Shown: positions 40,797 through 53,122 of the stretch, piece after piece
Layout: each line of letters opens with the position of its first letter
Numbering within the stretch: the stretch's first letter is position 1
Assembly: GCF_047496725.1 (NCBI RefSeq)
Contig: NC_132986.1
Coordinates: forward strand, 2,854,501 to 2,918,500
Source of the DNA: Anoplolepis gracilipes
Lineage: Eukaryota > Arthropoda > Insecta > Hymenoptera > Formicidae
Reading direction: 5' to 3'
Length of the DNA stretch: 64,000 nucleotides
Notes under the pieces: model-generated
What the model saw: the letters and a program-made list of their open reading frames with translations, nothing else
Database searches by the model: none
What the model was told of the DNA's origin: nothing
Position numbers and translations under genes: made by a program

Positions 40797-41886
40797 TTTC
40801 GTGTACGTATATTTTTATTCTGTAATTCGCGGAGAGCTTGCGCGTCCACGTTTTGAATACGTGAAAATTATGTACGAACTGACATTGAAAGGGGAAATAC
40901 GGGATAGCCCCGTGTTTTCTCTGGCGGTGCAAAATCGAGAAGCGAACAGCGTGTTCCCGAAATTACGACGACAGTCCGAAATTGTGCCGTTGAAACGTAT
41001 ACAGAACTGCGACGTACGAAGCGAATTTAATACATCATGAAAGCATCTAAATTCGCATCGGTGCACGAGAGAGTCGCCTGCACTTTCGCAAGTCTCTTCA
41101 AGCGAGTTTTTCGACTCCCGCTTTTTGCTCTACCGTTGTTCCCTTTTAAACCGTTGGCTAAACTAAATTTTATTATGTATGTATGTATGTATGTGTGAGC
41201 AATCTTTTTATATTTAATAACATTTTTTAAATTGGTCTATCATGCAAACTTTACGAACGCAGCAAATATATTATGTACAACGTGTTACATGATTGGTTTT
41301 AAAAATATTCTTACCATTTAAAAATCCTTCAGCTTAATTTCGTTTATTGCAGTTTATTCTATACATACAATGAAATCAATGATATCTTCATTATCACAAA
41401 ACATAATTTTAATTAAAAGTATCTAAATCTAAATCTATATATTTATATATACATATAAATATACATATGATTATAGATAAAATAAAATTTCGTAACATCT
41501 TTTACGCGGCTAGATTTTCCTTGTTCGTATCATCGATGTAGGAATTCTACAAAATTATCTCGATGCGCTATAAAAAAATTTAAAAAAAGGAAATACCAGA
41601 AATGAGTAAGGCAGCGAAATTGCACGAGGATTTTGCGGTGGCAGTTTGCCGCCGCGATACGATGTGTACCGTTGGAAAAAGAGCGTATACCTACACGCTG
41701 CATTTCGCAAATATACTTATCCGGCTTATAATTTATGCTCCGCAATATTTTTCGGCCGCGCGATTCTCAGCCGTCGTTGCATATCGCCGGGTACTATGTG
41801 CGGCCATTTAGCAGCCGGATATATGGAGACGCAAACCCGCACCCCGCACACGAAAACTCGCCAGTTAAACGCACGTCGTGGTTGAC

Positions 41887-41918
<32 letters not shown>

Positions 41919-42645
41919 ATCTTTAATACCGGCGTATATATTCAGAGATACGGCTATGCGTGTCGCGTTCGAGGTTCTACGACAATCTCTAGCCTGCGTT
42001 TTACGTACTACCGTAAATATCATTAATTACCACGTAATTCAGCCTCATCGGTCACTACGCGTAAATCTTGCCTGATTGTTGCTAATTTCAGCGAAACTAC
42101 TCCCCGAGCTCTCTTTATCTTTAGTGCCACGCCGCGAAACATATCGCGGGGTAATAAAAAGCAGAAGCATCCACGCGCGTAGCTGACAATGTGGTTTGGA
42201 ATATAAAAATTTAGTGACTCTTAAATCCCGAGTGGATTTAAATTCATTTTAAAATAATCGACGCGCGGAAATGGAACGCGATTCTGTCACTTGCGGTTGC
42301 GGAAACGCAAACCAGTTTTGTGGTGACATCTGTGCGGCATTTGCGTGTGTCTCTGTATTAAATCTCTTTAGCTGAAAAGGCAAGGTGGATCACTGACTTA
42401 CCGTGTTATGCTTCGGTGTTGCATATACGCACAAGTGTATTTCGCTTTTTTATTTTTTTATATAATTCTTTTGTTATTATAAAAAAAAGCACTCATTTTA
42501 TACTATATTTAATATATCGCTAAAGTAAAGCGAAACTTTCTATTACATTCGATTTCATGAATACTTGTAATAACGCTGCTGCCGGATTAATACGCGTTTA
42601 TCACATTGACGAATAATTGCAATGTTGTACATGTACGCCGAGAAT
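39981..42645. other. Spacer between pan (5' side) and the TRPA channel gene (3' side)
   Basis: No gene supported. Mostly AT-rich, with a TA tract near 40757-40793, a poly-A tract at 41887-41915, (ATGT)n near 41177-41193, and a possible polyadenylation signal for the channel gene at 42449-42454. Confidence 0.5.
42449..42454 (-). terminator. Possible polyadenylation signal of the TRPA channel gene
   Basis: AATAAA on the minus strand, about 190 bp past the stop codon of the channel gene. It is the first canonical hexamer I noticed downstream. In AT-rich sequence this motif is common by chance. Confidence 0.3.
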
Positions 42646-45600
42646 TTATAATTTTCTTTGTATAGACTTTCTTTTGAATTCACACCGTTTCGACGCTCTC
42701 CGGCTCGTCAAATTGTGATAACAATATGCTTTTAATTCTTGGATTTGTTCCTCTAAATTGGATAATACAGAAGTCAGTTTCGCATCCCCAGTCTCTGTAT
42801 TTTTACCTGTCAAACTAGAAAAATAATACGTTATCGCATTAGCAAGATTTTTAATTTTAATCTTTGATGCTAAAGTACGAGAGAATGCATTTTTATCATT
42901 TTAATTGCGTAATGCATACTTATCATTCTTGTAGAATGTCTTGGTGGCTAATAGAAATAAAGCTTCTAGTAGATCGGCAGGAATCTTGGGAGGCGACTCT
43001 GTAAGATGACTCACGTGATGAAAATAATTTTCACGCGAGAAGAGTGTAATTTTTGTGGGAATGTCACGTCTAGAGTGTAGAAGTATTCTTAAGCGAGGAT
43101 GTAGCCAATTGCTGCGAAAGATTCGGTGTGATGTCACTCTCTCCAAGTGCGCGACAAATTCTGCTTGTTTCAATAATCGGCGTATGTGACCCTGAACGTT
43201 AATTTCTCTGATTATTATGGTTAATTAAATATTTAATTGCATATCGAATTGTGTATCGGTAATTTAAGATATATATATTTTTTTGTAAATAAAAGCGTGT
43301 AGAAAAAAAGAAAGAGATTTCAGTTTCTGAATTCGATTCCTACCTCTCTCTCGAGTCCTTGAATGTCGTTGACCGCCAGACCGATCATAAGGTTGATCAG
43401 GACGATACTGGCGAGCATGATAAAGACGAAGAACACGATTCTGCTTGTGACCGGTAGGAAAGTACTCTTCTCAGCGGTGAACAACTCCTCGTACTCGTAC
43501 TCACCCATCATCATTACCACGGTCCTCACGACGGCTCTCCAGAAATCGCGAAACTGATCGTTCCCGTGAAACAAAACGGCAAAGCTCAACGCGAATCCGA
43601 CAATCAGGTAGCCGAACGCCAGGAGAACCTGAAAGGGAGTAAAAAGCCCCGGATGCACGTCATTAAAATCGCGAGGGTGGTGTGCGGCAAGGGGCTCTCG
43701 ATGGGATGTGTATCGTCGACTTTCGAGTCTATATACATTCGTCTTCTCTCTGTTTTTTAACCGTGCTCATAGTTGAAGAGTTGGTCGTAGGAAGCGCGAA
43801 CCATCAGTTTCGATTTACGCGATTGGTTACATATTACAACATATTATTTCCCAGTATTATATAAATCAATTTGCGATAATTTTAGAAAAAAGGCAATTTT
43901 TGATAACTTTGACAAATTTTTCCTAAAAAACATAAATCTAATTATAATTATAATTATTTTATTCCACGGAATATATGAAAAGCATTGCACTAGCTACTTT
44001 AGCTAACCTTCAGAATGTTCTTCAACACTGTGGAGAACATGAGCGCGTAATAACCCCACATTGGAACTCGACCGATTAATAGCATCATTTGCATCCAGCT
44101 AAGTAAGATTGCGATGCTGATGGAATGTAATACCCAGTGCGCGCAATGACGAGACTCAATTTCTTCCTTCGGACACTTTGCGAACTCGACTGCTGCCGAT
44201 GTCACCAACGATAGCGTAGCGCATATGAATGATAACCATGTTTCGAGTTGCCTTAAATAATGTCTGAAATGTTTGAAAACATATAATTAATATATAATAG
44301 GTTAATTGCAACATTCAAAACCATAGAGAAAAGATACTAAAATCGACATACGATTTTATTTTTAAACTCTAGTTGAAAGTGTAAAATAAAAATTTATATT
44401 TACAGATATTTTTATTATATAAACTGTTTCCTATCAGATTCAAATATCAAATAGTTTTGATATTGATATTGCGTTTTCAAATTATTTTGTTTTGCTTTTT
44501 TTTTTTTTTTTGGCAAATGATTTTTTTAAAAGCAAAAAAATTTGTATCATTAAACACCAAAAATTATAATTGTAAAAATTATGATAAAACTAAAGATAAA
44601 AATAAAATAAATTTAGAAATTTAACACAACATACACACACACATAGAATAACACAATTATTAAAGAGGATATATTCTATTATTATCACTATTTAGAATGC
44701 ATAATTGACCAAAGTAAAAAATTCGCAAAGAAAAATAAATTTTTATAATTTTTTTTTGAATTTTAAAAATTCTCGATACAAGTTGATTTAGCGTGAACGG
44801 ATTTGTAAATAAACCAACTAAACGAATCAAATTTATATTAGTTCTAATAAAATGCAGCGCTTAATTGCTAAGAAATGGGGTATGTCGATTTTAAGGTACT
44901 TTTCCTGCAGCAAATTTTAATTATTTGAACGTATATTTACTTGGGTTCTAGTAAAACTTGAATCATATTGTGAAATAGTAGAAAACAGGAACAGATCGCG
45001 AGAATTCTTCGAGTCACTACGTGGTCAGTATCGTCTCGTACAAACATTACGGCATACATTGAGAGGGAAATGACGAAGAACAAGTGTATGAGCATAAGAA
45101 AGAAAAAGAGTATTCTTAATCTCGCCCACTTGAGTCTGAGGAACGTCTCCACAAGTGGATGCTGTAATATCACCAGTTGCGTTATATCCGAAGCTGCGGC
45201 TATAACAGCCGTGACTACTGCCATTTGCATCTGGTGCTTCGGAGCCAATATACCAAAGTCGACAGTGATCTTTAACAGAAACATCCCATTCAAAACTTAA
45301 TAATGGCAATTGGCAATATATTAGAATAAGATTTAAAGTACAATATATCTGTCACTATCCGACGTAAAACAATTCTTACATTGTCGTATGTCTCCAGAGA
45401 AGAATTATTGGTCGTCCGTACACACGAATCCAGAATTTCCGTTATAAAGGCCAATGGTCGCGGGATGTGAGCGAATATGGCATCAACGACGGTGATGCCA
45501 GTCTTGGTCGTCGCGGCTAAGCTAGCTCCGTGCTCGAGCAAGGCTCGTACACATTGGCGATGACCCCGGTAGGATGCTCTGTGAAGAGCGGTGCGATTGA

Positions 45601-46817
45601 TCTAAGCAAAGGGAACAAGTGTCACTTCGTTTGTCCATCTCAGTGCAATTTCGTTTGTTCGTCTCAAGTTAGAAGTAGCATCTGATAAAATCAACCTGAT
45701 CGCGAGTGTCAATGTTATGTGGCAGCATTGCCTCGAGTAGAACCATCAGCGTCTCCGTGCTCCCTGTACTCGCGACAATATGAAGCGGCGTGCTTCCGGA
45801 GCTCTTGCATTTGTACATCGGCCACGCGCCGTTTGACAGTAATATCTTGGTTGCTTCTGCGCTGCCCAGCATCGCCGCGTGATGCAACGCCGTGGTACCT
45901 GTCGCGGTTGAGCATAATTGTGAACTCGAATAATAGAAACGTATATATATGTATACAGATGTGTGAAATTGTCGGGAGTTTTTTTTTCAACGCTGACGAA
46001 TTTGCAATTGAGCTGTAAAACCGCGACGATGACACATAACGCGATTCTTTTGCGTAACGCTCGATTGGCCAATAATACCCGTGTCTGGATGAATAATGTT
46101 GACAAAGACTTTCGCGGCAGCTAGAATCTTGACGATCTCCACGAACTTAGTCATCTCCTTGAGGTCATCGCGATTCACCGCGCTCCCCGCCAGGAGCAAC
46201 GGAGTGATGAGGCGCTCGTCCTTAGCGTTTACGTCCGCGCCGTGTTCCACCAAAACGCGTACGACGTCGGCACGATTGTTCTTCACCGCCTGGTGTAATG
46301 GTGTCCTTCCCCAGCACACGGGTAACGGCAACTGAAACGACGAAAGGGAAGGAAGGCGGGAAAATTTTTTTTTTCTTTAAATCGAGCTTAAGCAAATTTT
46401 CATAATTATTCTCGCGAGACAAACTTTTCTTCCGACGAAACAAGATTTTGTCAGCGAAGTATACGGGACGCCCTTGGTACACGAATAGATTCCGACTTTG
46501 GCGTTGACGTATCCTCCCCGCCGGAGAAGCCACTCCGTCACGTCGACATTATCGTGATGCGCCGCGTAGTAAAGAGCGCATCTGCCGATTTTATCCACGT
46601 CGTTTACGCGAGCACCCTTCTCGTACAGTCGATCCAACAGATCTATCCTCCCTTGCCACGCGGCCACGTGCAGAGCTGTCACTTGGAGAGCACCTACCGG
46701 ACAAGCGTATCTGTTTTGACTGTCGCGCGCCAAAATCTGGATCGCCCGATCAAACTCGCCGTTCTCGATTGCTAATACGAGCGCGATGTGATCCGGATCG
46801 CATTCCTCCATCGTCAT
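42646..46817 (-). CDS. TRPA-family ankyrin-repeat cation channel, pyrexia-like
   Basis: Plasma-membrane cation channel of the TRPA family; insect relatives act in heat and noxious sensing. Nine exons on the minus strand: 46817-46497 (end uncertain), 46331-46079, 45898-45696, 45601-45380, 45269-44941, 44263-44008, 43628-43344, 43191-42920 and 42814-42646. All phases agree and give 769 residues. Residues 1 to about 340 hold about nine ankyrin repeats (for example GRTPLHQAV and TTALHHAAM). Exons 5 and 6 encode S1-S4, and S5 spans the exon 6/7 junction. The pore is in exon 7 (MMMGEYEYEELF), followed by S6 ending INLMIGLAVNDIQGLE, typical of TRPA. The last exon is a short coiled coil (VLSNLEEQIQELK). 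Nine repeats suit pyrexia; HsTRPA or water witch is the alternative. The first donor is weak (AAA before GTCGGA); the frame stays open to GTTTGT after 46440, so up to about 19 residues could be added. Confidence 0.88.
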
Positions 46818-47946
46818 CTTCCCTTTCGTGTCAACGGCGCAAAGTAATCACGGACTCGTGATTCTCATAATACTCGCGAACGACTGGCGCAAGACGCGCG
46901 CAATTATAACGCGGGCATCTAATCGTTATCAAACGGATGTGGCACGCGAAGCGGATGTGGTAGTTCTGTTTCTTATTTCGGCGCGATCCTGTTTTAATAT
47001 CGCATTAATTCAGCGTATATTCCGTAGTTCCGTCTAGCTCGTACAATAAATAATCTAATTGATATATAATTACACACGCGTTCTCATGTATTTGATGTTT
47101 TTTTTTTTTTTTTTTTTTTTTCAATGTTTACACAATCTATCGCTATTATCGGATAAAGATCTCGTATTCTATTAGCACGCGCATCACATCGTATCGTATT
47201 ACATTGAAAAGTAAAGATTGCAACGTTGAATGTTGAATTTTTACAGCAGCGAATAATTCGCGGCCCCGGATATTTGTATAATCTCGTTAAAATAAATTCC
47301 AAAATTTGCAGTGGAATTTTCCACATCGCCCTCTGGCTACGTGGGCGCAGTTCTACGCAGTGTCTCCTCCCCCGACTCAAATTCCGATAATTAATTAATT
47401 TCGTGGATATCGCGTTGCAGTTTTATGAGTAAATACCTTCGAAGCGAGTGCATTCCGCCGTTCGATACCTCTCGATATCTCTTGTTCCGTTATATTCGCG
47501 CATAACAAACTACTACTATCGATCTGAATACTCGTGAACCTGCGTTGCGTCGCCCGGTTTTGATAACGAATTTGTTCACAATAGAGTTAACGGGATTACT
47601 CTGTAGCGCGTTAGAAGAAAGTAACGAACGCATCGAACGAAGCCAACCTCGAGCCCTGTCCGTTACTAGTTTAGTATCTGGTACACGTACAGAGTGTCCT
47701 GGATTCCCTACATTTTTTTTCTACTAATTTTTCGAACAAAACTTTTTCATATATTTCTTAAGCCATCACTTTTTTTTTAATCGAATAACGAATCCGTAGA
47801 TAAAAGAGAAGATAAATAAATGAGATTTATTATAATTTGGAAACGTAATTCTTTGAAATATATTTGTAGTATTTATGTGTATACATATACGTGTATGTGT
47901 CATTACAAAATAAAAATTAAGAAAAAAGAGAAGAAAGCAATAAATA

Positions 47947-47987
<41 letters not shown>

Positions 47988-49522
47988 TTAGCAATTTACA
48001 TTTTATATAAATAGAATATTTAGTAAGTGAAAGAATGAAAAATAAAGAAATTTTAACTTATATGATTATTTATACGCATCAATTTCTCAATACTGGTATA
48101 AACAATAGGGGAACGTGGGGTAGAACGGCCAACGTAAGCATTGAGCAAGTTTTCAACATATTAAAAAAAAATAAATTGATCTTTTTTTTACTAAAAATAT
48201 TCTTTAGAATATCCACTATAAGAAAAAACACAAATTTATTATAAAATAATAGTTTCAATAGACGAGATTATTGATTTAGTAAAAGCCTAGATTTTCGTCA
48301 TATGCTTTTCATGCGGGATATAATGGACTACCTCCAAAACTTGTTTATTTCATTTACATTGATGTCTAAAACTTTTTAAAAGTTGTATATTATAATGTGA
48401 TATATAGAACATAAGAATATAGATTTGTGTTTTTAAATGATAACTATAAAATAAATTAATAAATAAAAACAATTCTCTTGTTATAATAAATATTTTTCTC
48501 TTTAAAACATGGAAAAATATCTAAAATTTAATGTAATAATTTTTGGTATTAATTTTGAAAGACAGCATCTATGTATACTTTCTTTTTTTTTCTCTAGTAT
48601 AAAAATAAGAAGTACAACATTTCGTGGGCTAATATTTCATTAAGCCTCAAAACGTATTTATTTACTTTTGATTATATAAAAAATTATCATTAATCAATAT
48701 TTACATAGACACAGTATGAAATTAATAAGAAAAGATCATTTTAAAACATAAATGTATTTACGGTAATAAAAAATAGAATTTTATCATTGTTTACCTTATG
48801 TAAATATATCGAAGAATTACAACTCAGTCGCGGAGAGCACAGCAAGTGCATTAAATAATTTATAACAATTTTCAACTAAAAATATTGCGACCACTGATAA
48901 CAGCACGCAGAAAGAGACACCTAATAGCAATATTTGCAACATGTTTAATGACATGGTAGCATCTCTGTAAAAAGATATCGACTCTGTACCATTGTACCCC
49001 ACGTTCCCCTATATAGAATATGATTTGATGTAAAATTTATATATTATTGATATAGACAACTGGAGCAGACAAAGCCATAAATGAGGTGGTAGTTTCTGTG
49101 TTATAATTCAGTGTTGAGAGAGTAAAACGTTGTAGAGAGCTGCGGAAAGATCTTCTATCGAGAGATGGACTTTATTAATGCCAGCTGCTAAAGAATTCCG
49201 CAAAGCGTGCGGTGTAAATCCAAGACACCCTGTATGTACACACACGGACACGCGTAGATGCTCGCACACGGAATTGCATAACATGCGATGCGAGCACAGG
49301 TAACATTTGCCCTGCCGCTTAAAACACACGCGGCCACGGCCGGGCTCTCGGTTTGTGCAGCCGTTAGCCTTAACACACGTTCACACGCTCAATCAACTGG
49401 AGAGAGCGTCGCGTTACCTTGCCGGGCCTCTCTCAGGGCCAGTACGCGTCTGGCCACGCCGCTGAGAGCATCTTTCCGTTAGTTAGACAGACAGTCTGGT
49501 CGAGCTAGGAGACGGCCACAAG
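46818..49522. other. Intergenic region between the divergent TRPA and CRIP genes
   Basis: Contains likely 5' flanks of both genes, since the channel is transcribed leftwards and CRIP rightwards. A poly-T tract lies at 47098-47121, a TA tract near 47955-47984, and an inverted-repeat element at 48105-49012. The part at 49240-49520, just before CRIP, is more GC-rich and is the probable CRIP promoter and 5' UTR. No conserved protein was recognised. Confidence 0.5.
48105..49012. mobile_element. Non-autonomous DNA transposon-like element with 18-bp perfect terminal inverted repeats
   Basis: The left end ATAGGGGAACGTGGGGTA at 48105-48122 is repeated exactly in inverted orientation at 48995-49012, so the element is about 0.9 kb. 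If the ends start at GGGG, both are flanked by TA, as expected of a TA target-site duplication (Tc1/mariner type). The interior is AT-rich and has no transposase motif that I recognise. The longest interior frame (49002-48817, minus) encodes about 61 residues with one strongly hydrophobic segment and begins inside the right terminal repeat. The family assignment is inference; only the terminal repeats are seen directly. Confidence 0.65.
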
Positions 49523-50106
49523 ATGCCCAATTGCCCAAAGTGCGACAAACCCGTGTACTTTGGTAAGAAACCATTGTATTATTGCGATACCAACAAGACT
49601 TTGGAACTACTATCATTTCTACAAGTTGAACATTTTCGATACTACGAAGAGTATTTTATGTCTAATCATCGTAAACGAATTTGTAGCATCGAGAAATCTA
49701 AGCTTAGTGGAATTAATATCCAGTGAGTCTTTATTTACAAATTTAATGTGATTCTTATATATACGTAGGCTTATATACACATGTATATTCGACTTATTTT
49801 CTTATATCATTCTCTTTTCAAGAATCGGAAAAGTGAAAAAGTTGAAAATAATTTTATTTGTAAAAATTTTTTCTCAAGCACTGCTGTTTCGTAAGCGTGA
49901 TTACGTAACAAATTATTGTATCGATCATTTATATAGCATATAGCAAAGAGAAGAGATTATTGAATATCTCATATTGATAAAAACGTAATATGATAATCAC
50001 AATTCAGACTTTATAAGTTGTATGCGTCGTAAACGATAGGAAAATTTAGAACAGTTAAAAGTATGTAGAGAATACATTGCATAAATTTTATCTTTCTGTC
50101 TCATTA

Positions 50107-50167
<61 letters not shown>

Positions 50168-52002
50168 TCATATTTTTATTATTATTGTTATCGTCTTTCA
50201 GAAGATAAGTAGGAATTATATTTGATGAACGGAACACGTAATATTGTAAAAAGTTAATTGTATAACTTGCATATGTATGTGCTATGTATATTTTATTTTA
50301 TGTAACATATATTTTTCTCTGAGAGAAAGAGAGAGACAGAGAGATAAATACAATATAAAATATATATAAATATAATATGTAAAATATATTCTATCTCTAT
50401 CTATCTGTTTGTTTATCTGTGTGTGTGTGTGTGTATTTGAATTCATAAGATTCAAGTCGTACAAAAAAGGGATTGAATATCAGACGACCATAAATACTCA
50501 AAATGGTAAACGCGCGGTGACGGCATCAATGATATCATTAAACGACCTCGGAATCCACCTTGGCAAATATTATGTCAGGCCGTTTCGCCGTATTCAAGAT
50601 TCGAGTTTACTACAAGTAAATATAGTGTGAATGAATGATCCAATCACAGTTTCTACAGAATAAACTCAATCCGTAGTTGTAAGAGAAGTTGCACGTGGCG
50701 CGAGAGACATCGCGGATTTACATGAGATTAAATTCACGACGTTTCGCTTCCGTTTCGTAACGAGTAACTTTTGCGCAGCATTCTATCGATCCGCCTAATG
50801 ATTCGCCATTTGGAAAATCGAATGACCGTTATCGACGATGAGTTTCGAAAATAAGGAAATGACGGCCTCGAAACCTCTTTTAAACACGCTGTACGTTGCA
50901 ACTTGTACAATATATACGGTAATTAGTAGTCGGCGAAAATGCTGCGCGTTGTGATAACGTTATCTATTAGTCGAGTATGCACTTGGAGACGTGCATCGCG
51001 TGTAGTAGTTCTGTCCGGCACAGATAAACAATGTCGACAGACAGTTATTGTGCGCATTCACCTGCAAAGTCCAAGGTTTCCCTCTTTAGATCCCAGAATT
51101 TAGATACCTACATCCGCAAGGAATTCGATATATATTTTCGACCGTATAAACAAAGATACGAATTTGAAAGAATTCACGCGTGTCGATTTCACGTTCAAAC
51201 GTATATTTTTAATTAAGCTCTTTTTCCTCGCGAGAACTTTTTTTTTTTTTAAATCCGTTGAAGCTAACGGGATCGACTGCATTTTTCACGGCGGAACGAA
51301 TGAACGTGCGAAACGAATGTCACGAAGAGTTGGAAAAAAGGGAGACTCCTTTTTTCTGTAAAACGCTCGAAAACGATTGCGAGTCATTGGAATTCTTTCA
51401 CGCTATAGCAATGTTGAATTATATATGTATTGCATACCTGCATTTGTCAAATATAACTTCTTCCGTGCATATACAAAATTCTACATACGTCGTACGGGAA
51501 AATATAGCGTATGCCAATTCAAAGAGGGAAACGGGAAAAGGCGAAATCGTGATGCAAAATACGACGGTAGGATGAGAGCAAGGAAACTGCATCAGGCAAA
51601 GTGCAACACAACGATAAACTGTCCAGCCGTGAGGACAACAAAGGAGACGCGGTCGGTATATCGTGCGAGCGCGCGAGCGCGCAGGTACTAATAAGAACAA
51701 CACAGACGCGGCATGAAACAGGTTTGCAGAAGAATAGCTAGGTCTTGTGATACGAAAAGGTAGAAGAAGAGAATCCGTGAAGAGAGGAGTAGTTTCCCGC
51801 CGCAACCCCCGCTGCCGTGGCGAGGGAGAAGGGACCAAGCGTGATGCGAGATCTCCGAGGGATTTTCTAGGGTACCCCGAAGGGAAGAGGCACCATGAGG
51901 GGGAAAGGGGGAGGTATGAGGTTGAAACGGACGGCGGTTTGAAAAGAAGCGAGCGTGGGCGAGGATCGCGGTAAAGGCAGGAGACGGGTCTCGGTCGACA
52001 AG

Positions 52003-52039
<37 letters not shown>

Positions 52040-53091
52040 AACGAAACGAAACGAAACGAAACGAAACGAAACGAAACGAAACGAAACGAGACGAGACGAG
52101 ATGTAAGGGCCGTCGAGAAGGTTGAAGGGAGAAATGACGTTCCGAGAGAACCTATGCAATCAGCGTAGCAACGGTGGTGCTGGCCGATTGTTTAGTTCCC
52201 CGGGTGCAACGATCCGCGTTCACAGCACTGTCTCTGCCTTTTCGCGCGCGGCAAATGTGCCGCTGACGATTATGCACCCGCTTCTCCGTCGCCAGATAAT
52301 TAGGAGTTAATTAACTAATGGCCCTTTATGCGCGCACCCTTCTTACCCGCGATACACACCGCGCGCGTTCTCTCTCCCCCCATTTCTCTCCTCGCGTCAT
52401 ACGTTCGCCATATTACTCATCCTCCGTTGCATCTAGCGCTTTTACCGATGCATCCTTTCCTCCTCCCCGATGCGCGCCCATTGCACCCTCGTCTCGTCAT
52501 TTTCCAATTTCCCTCGCTGGCGCCACCGGCCTTTGTGCTCCTTCTTAGACAAGGTGGAGCGTTTGAATGCAACCACCAGTCCGCTGTGCGGTTTTCCCTT
52601 GCCTCTTTTTTTCTTTCTTCTCCCCCACCCCCCTCTCACTCTCTCTCTCTTTTTTGTCTTCACAAAAGTGAGGTTTGATACGTCCTAATGGCGTGATACG
52701 TCACCGAGGAGGAAAGAAAAATCGGTCTTCGGCTTTCATCGAATCTTTTGTCGAGTCGCCAGATATATGTACGAGCTATAATCGTAATATTGAATAAGGG
52801 TATATTAAAAGTCAATGAAATGTCAACTCGTAAGTTAAAATGGAATTCGTAAGCTAAAGTGGTAAAATGAAGAAAATTGTTCCGCAACAAAACTTATCAT
52901 AAACGAAGACTTATCTTTATCAATGTATTTAATCTTATATATATGATTTAATATTATCTGGATAATTACTGAGAACTGCTGAATAACGATAGATACGTCC
53001 CACTTAAAGAATGTATTTAATCAATTATTATTGTCTTTACAAATATTTAAAATTGATAATCCAGATTAAAGATTAAAAATATATAGAACAA

Positions 53092-53122
<31 letters not shown>

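Noticed and set aside
51419..52159. 246-codon minus-strand frame inside CRIP intron 1
   Set aside because: Built on the CGAAA and GA arrays (a repeated VSFRF pattern); no conserved motif and no splice fit.
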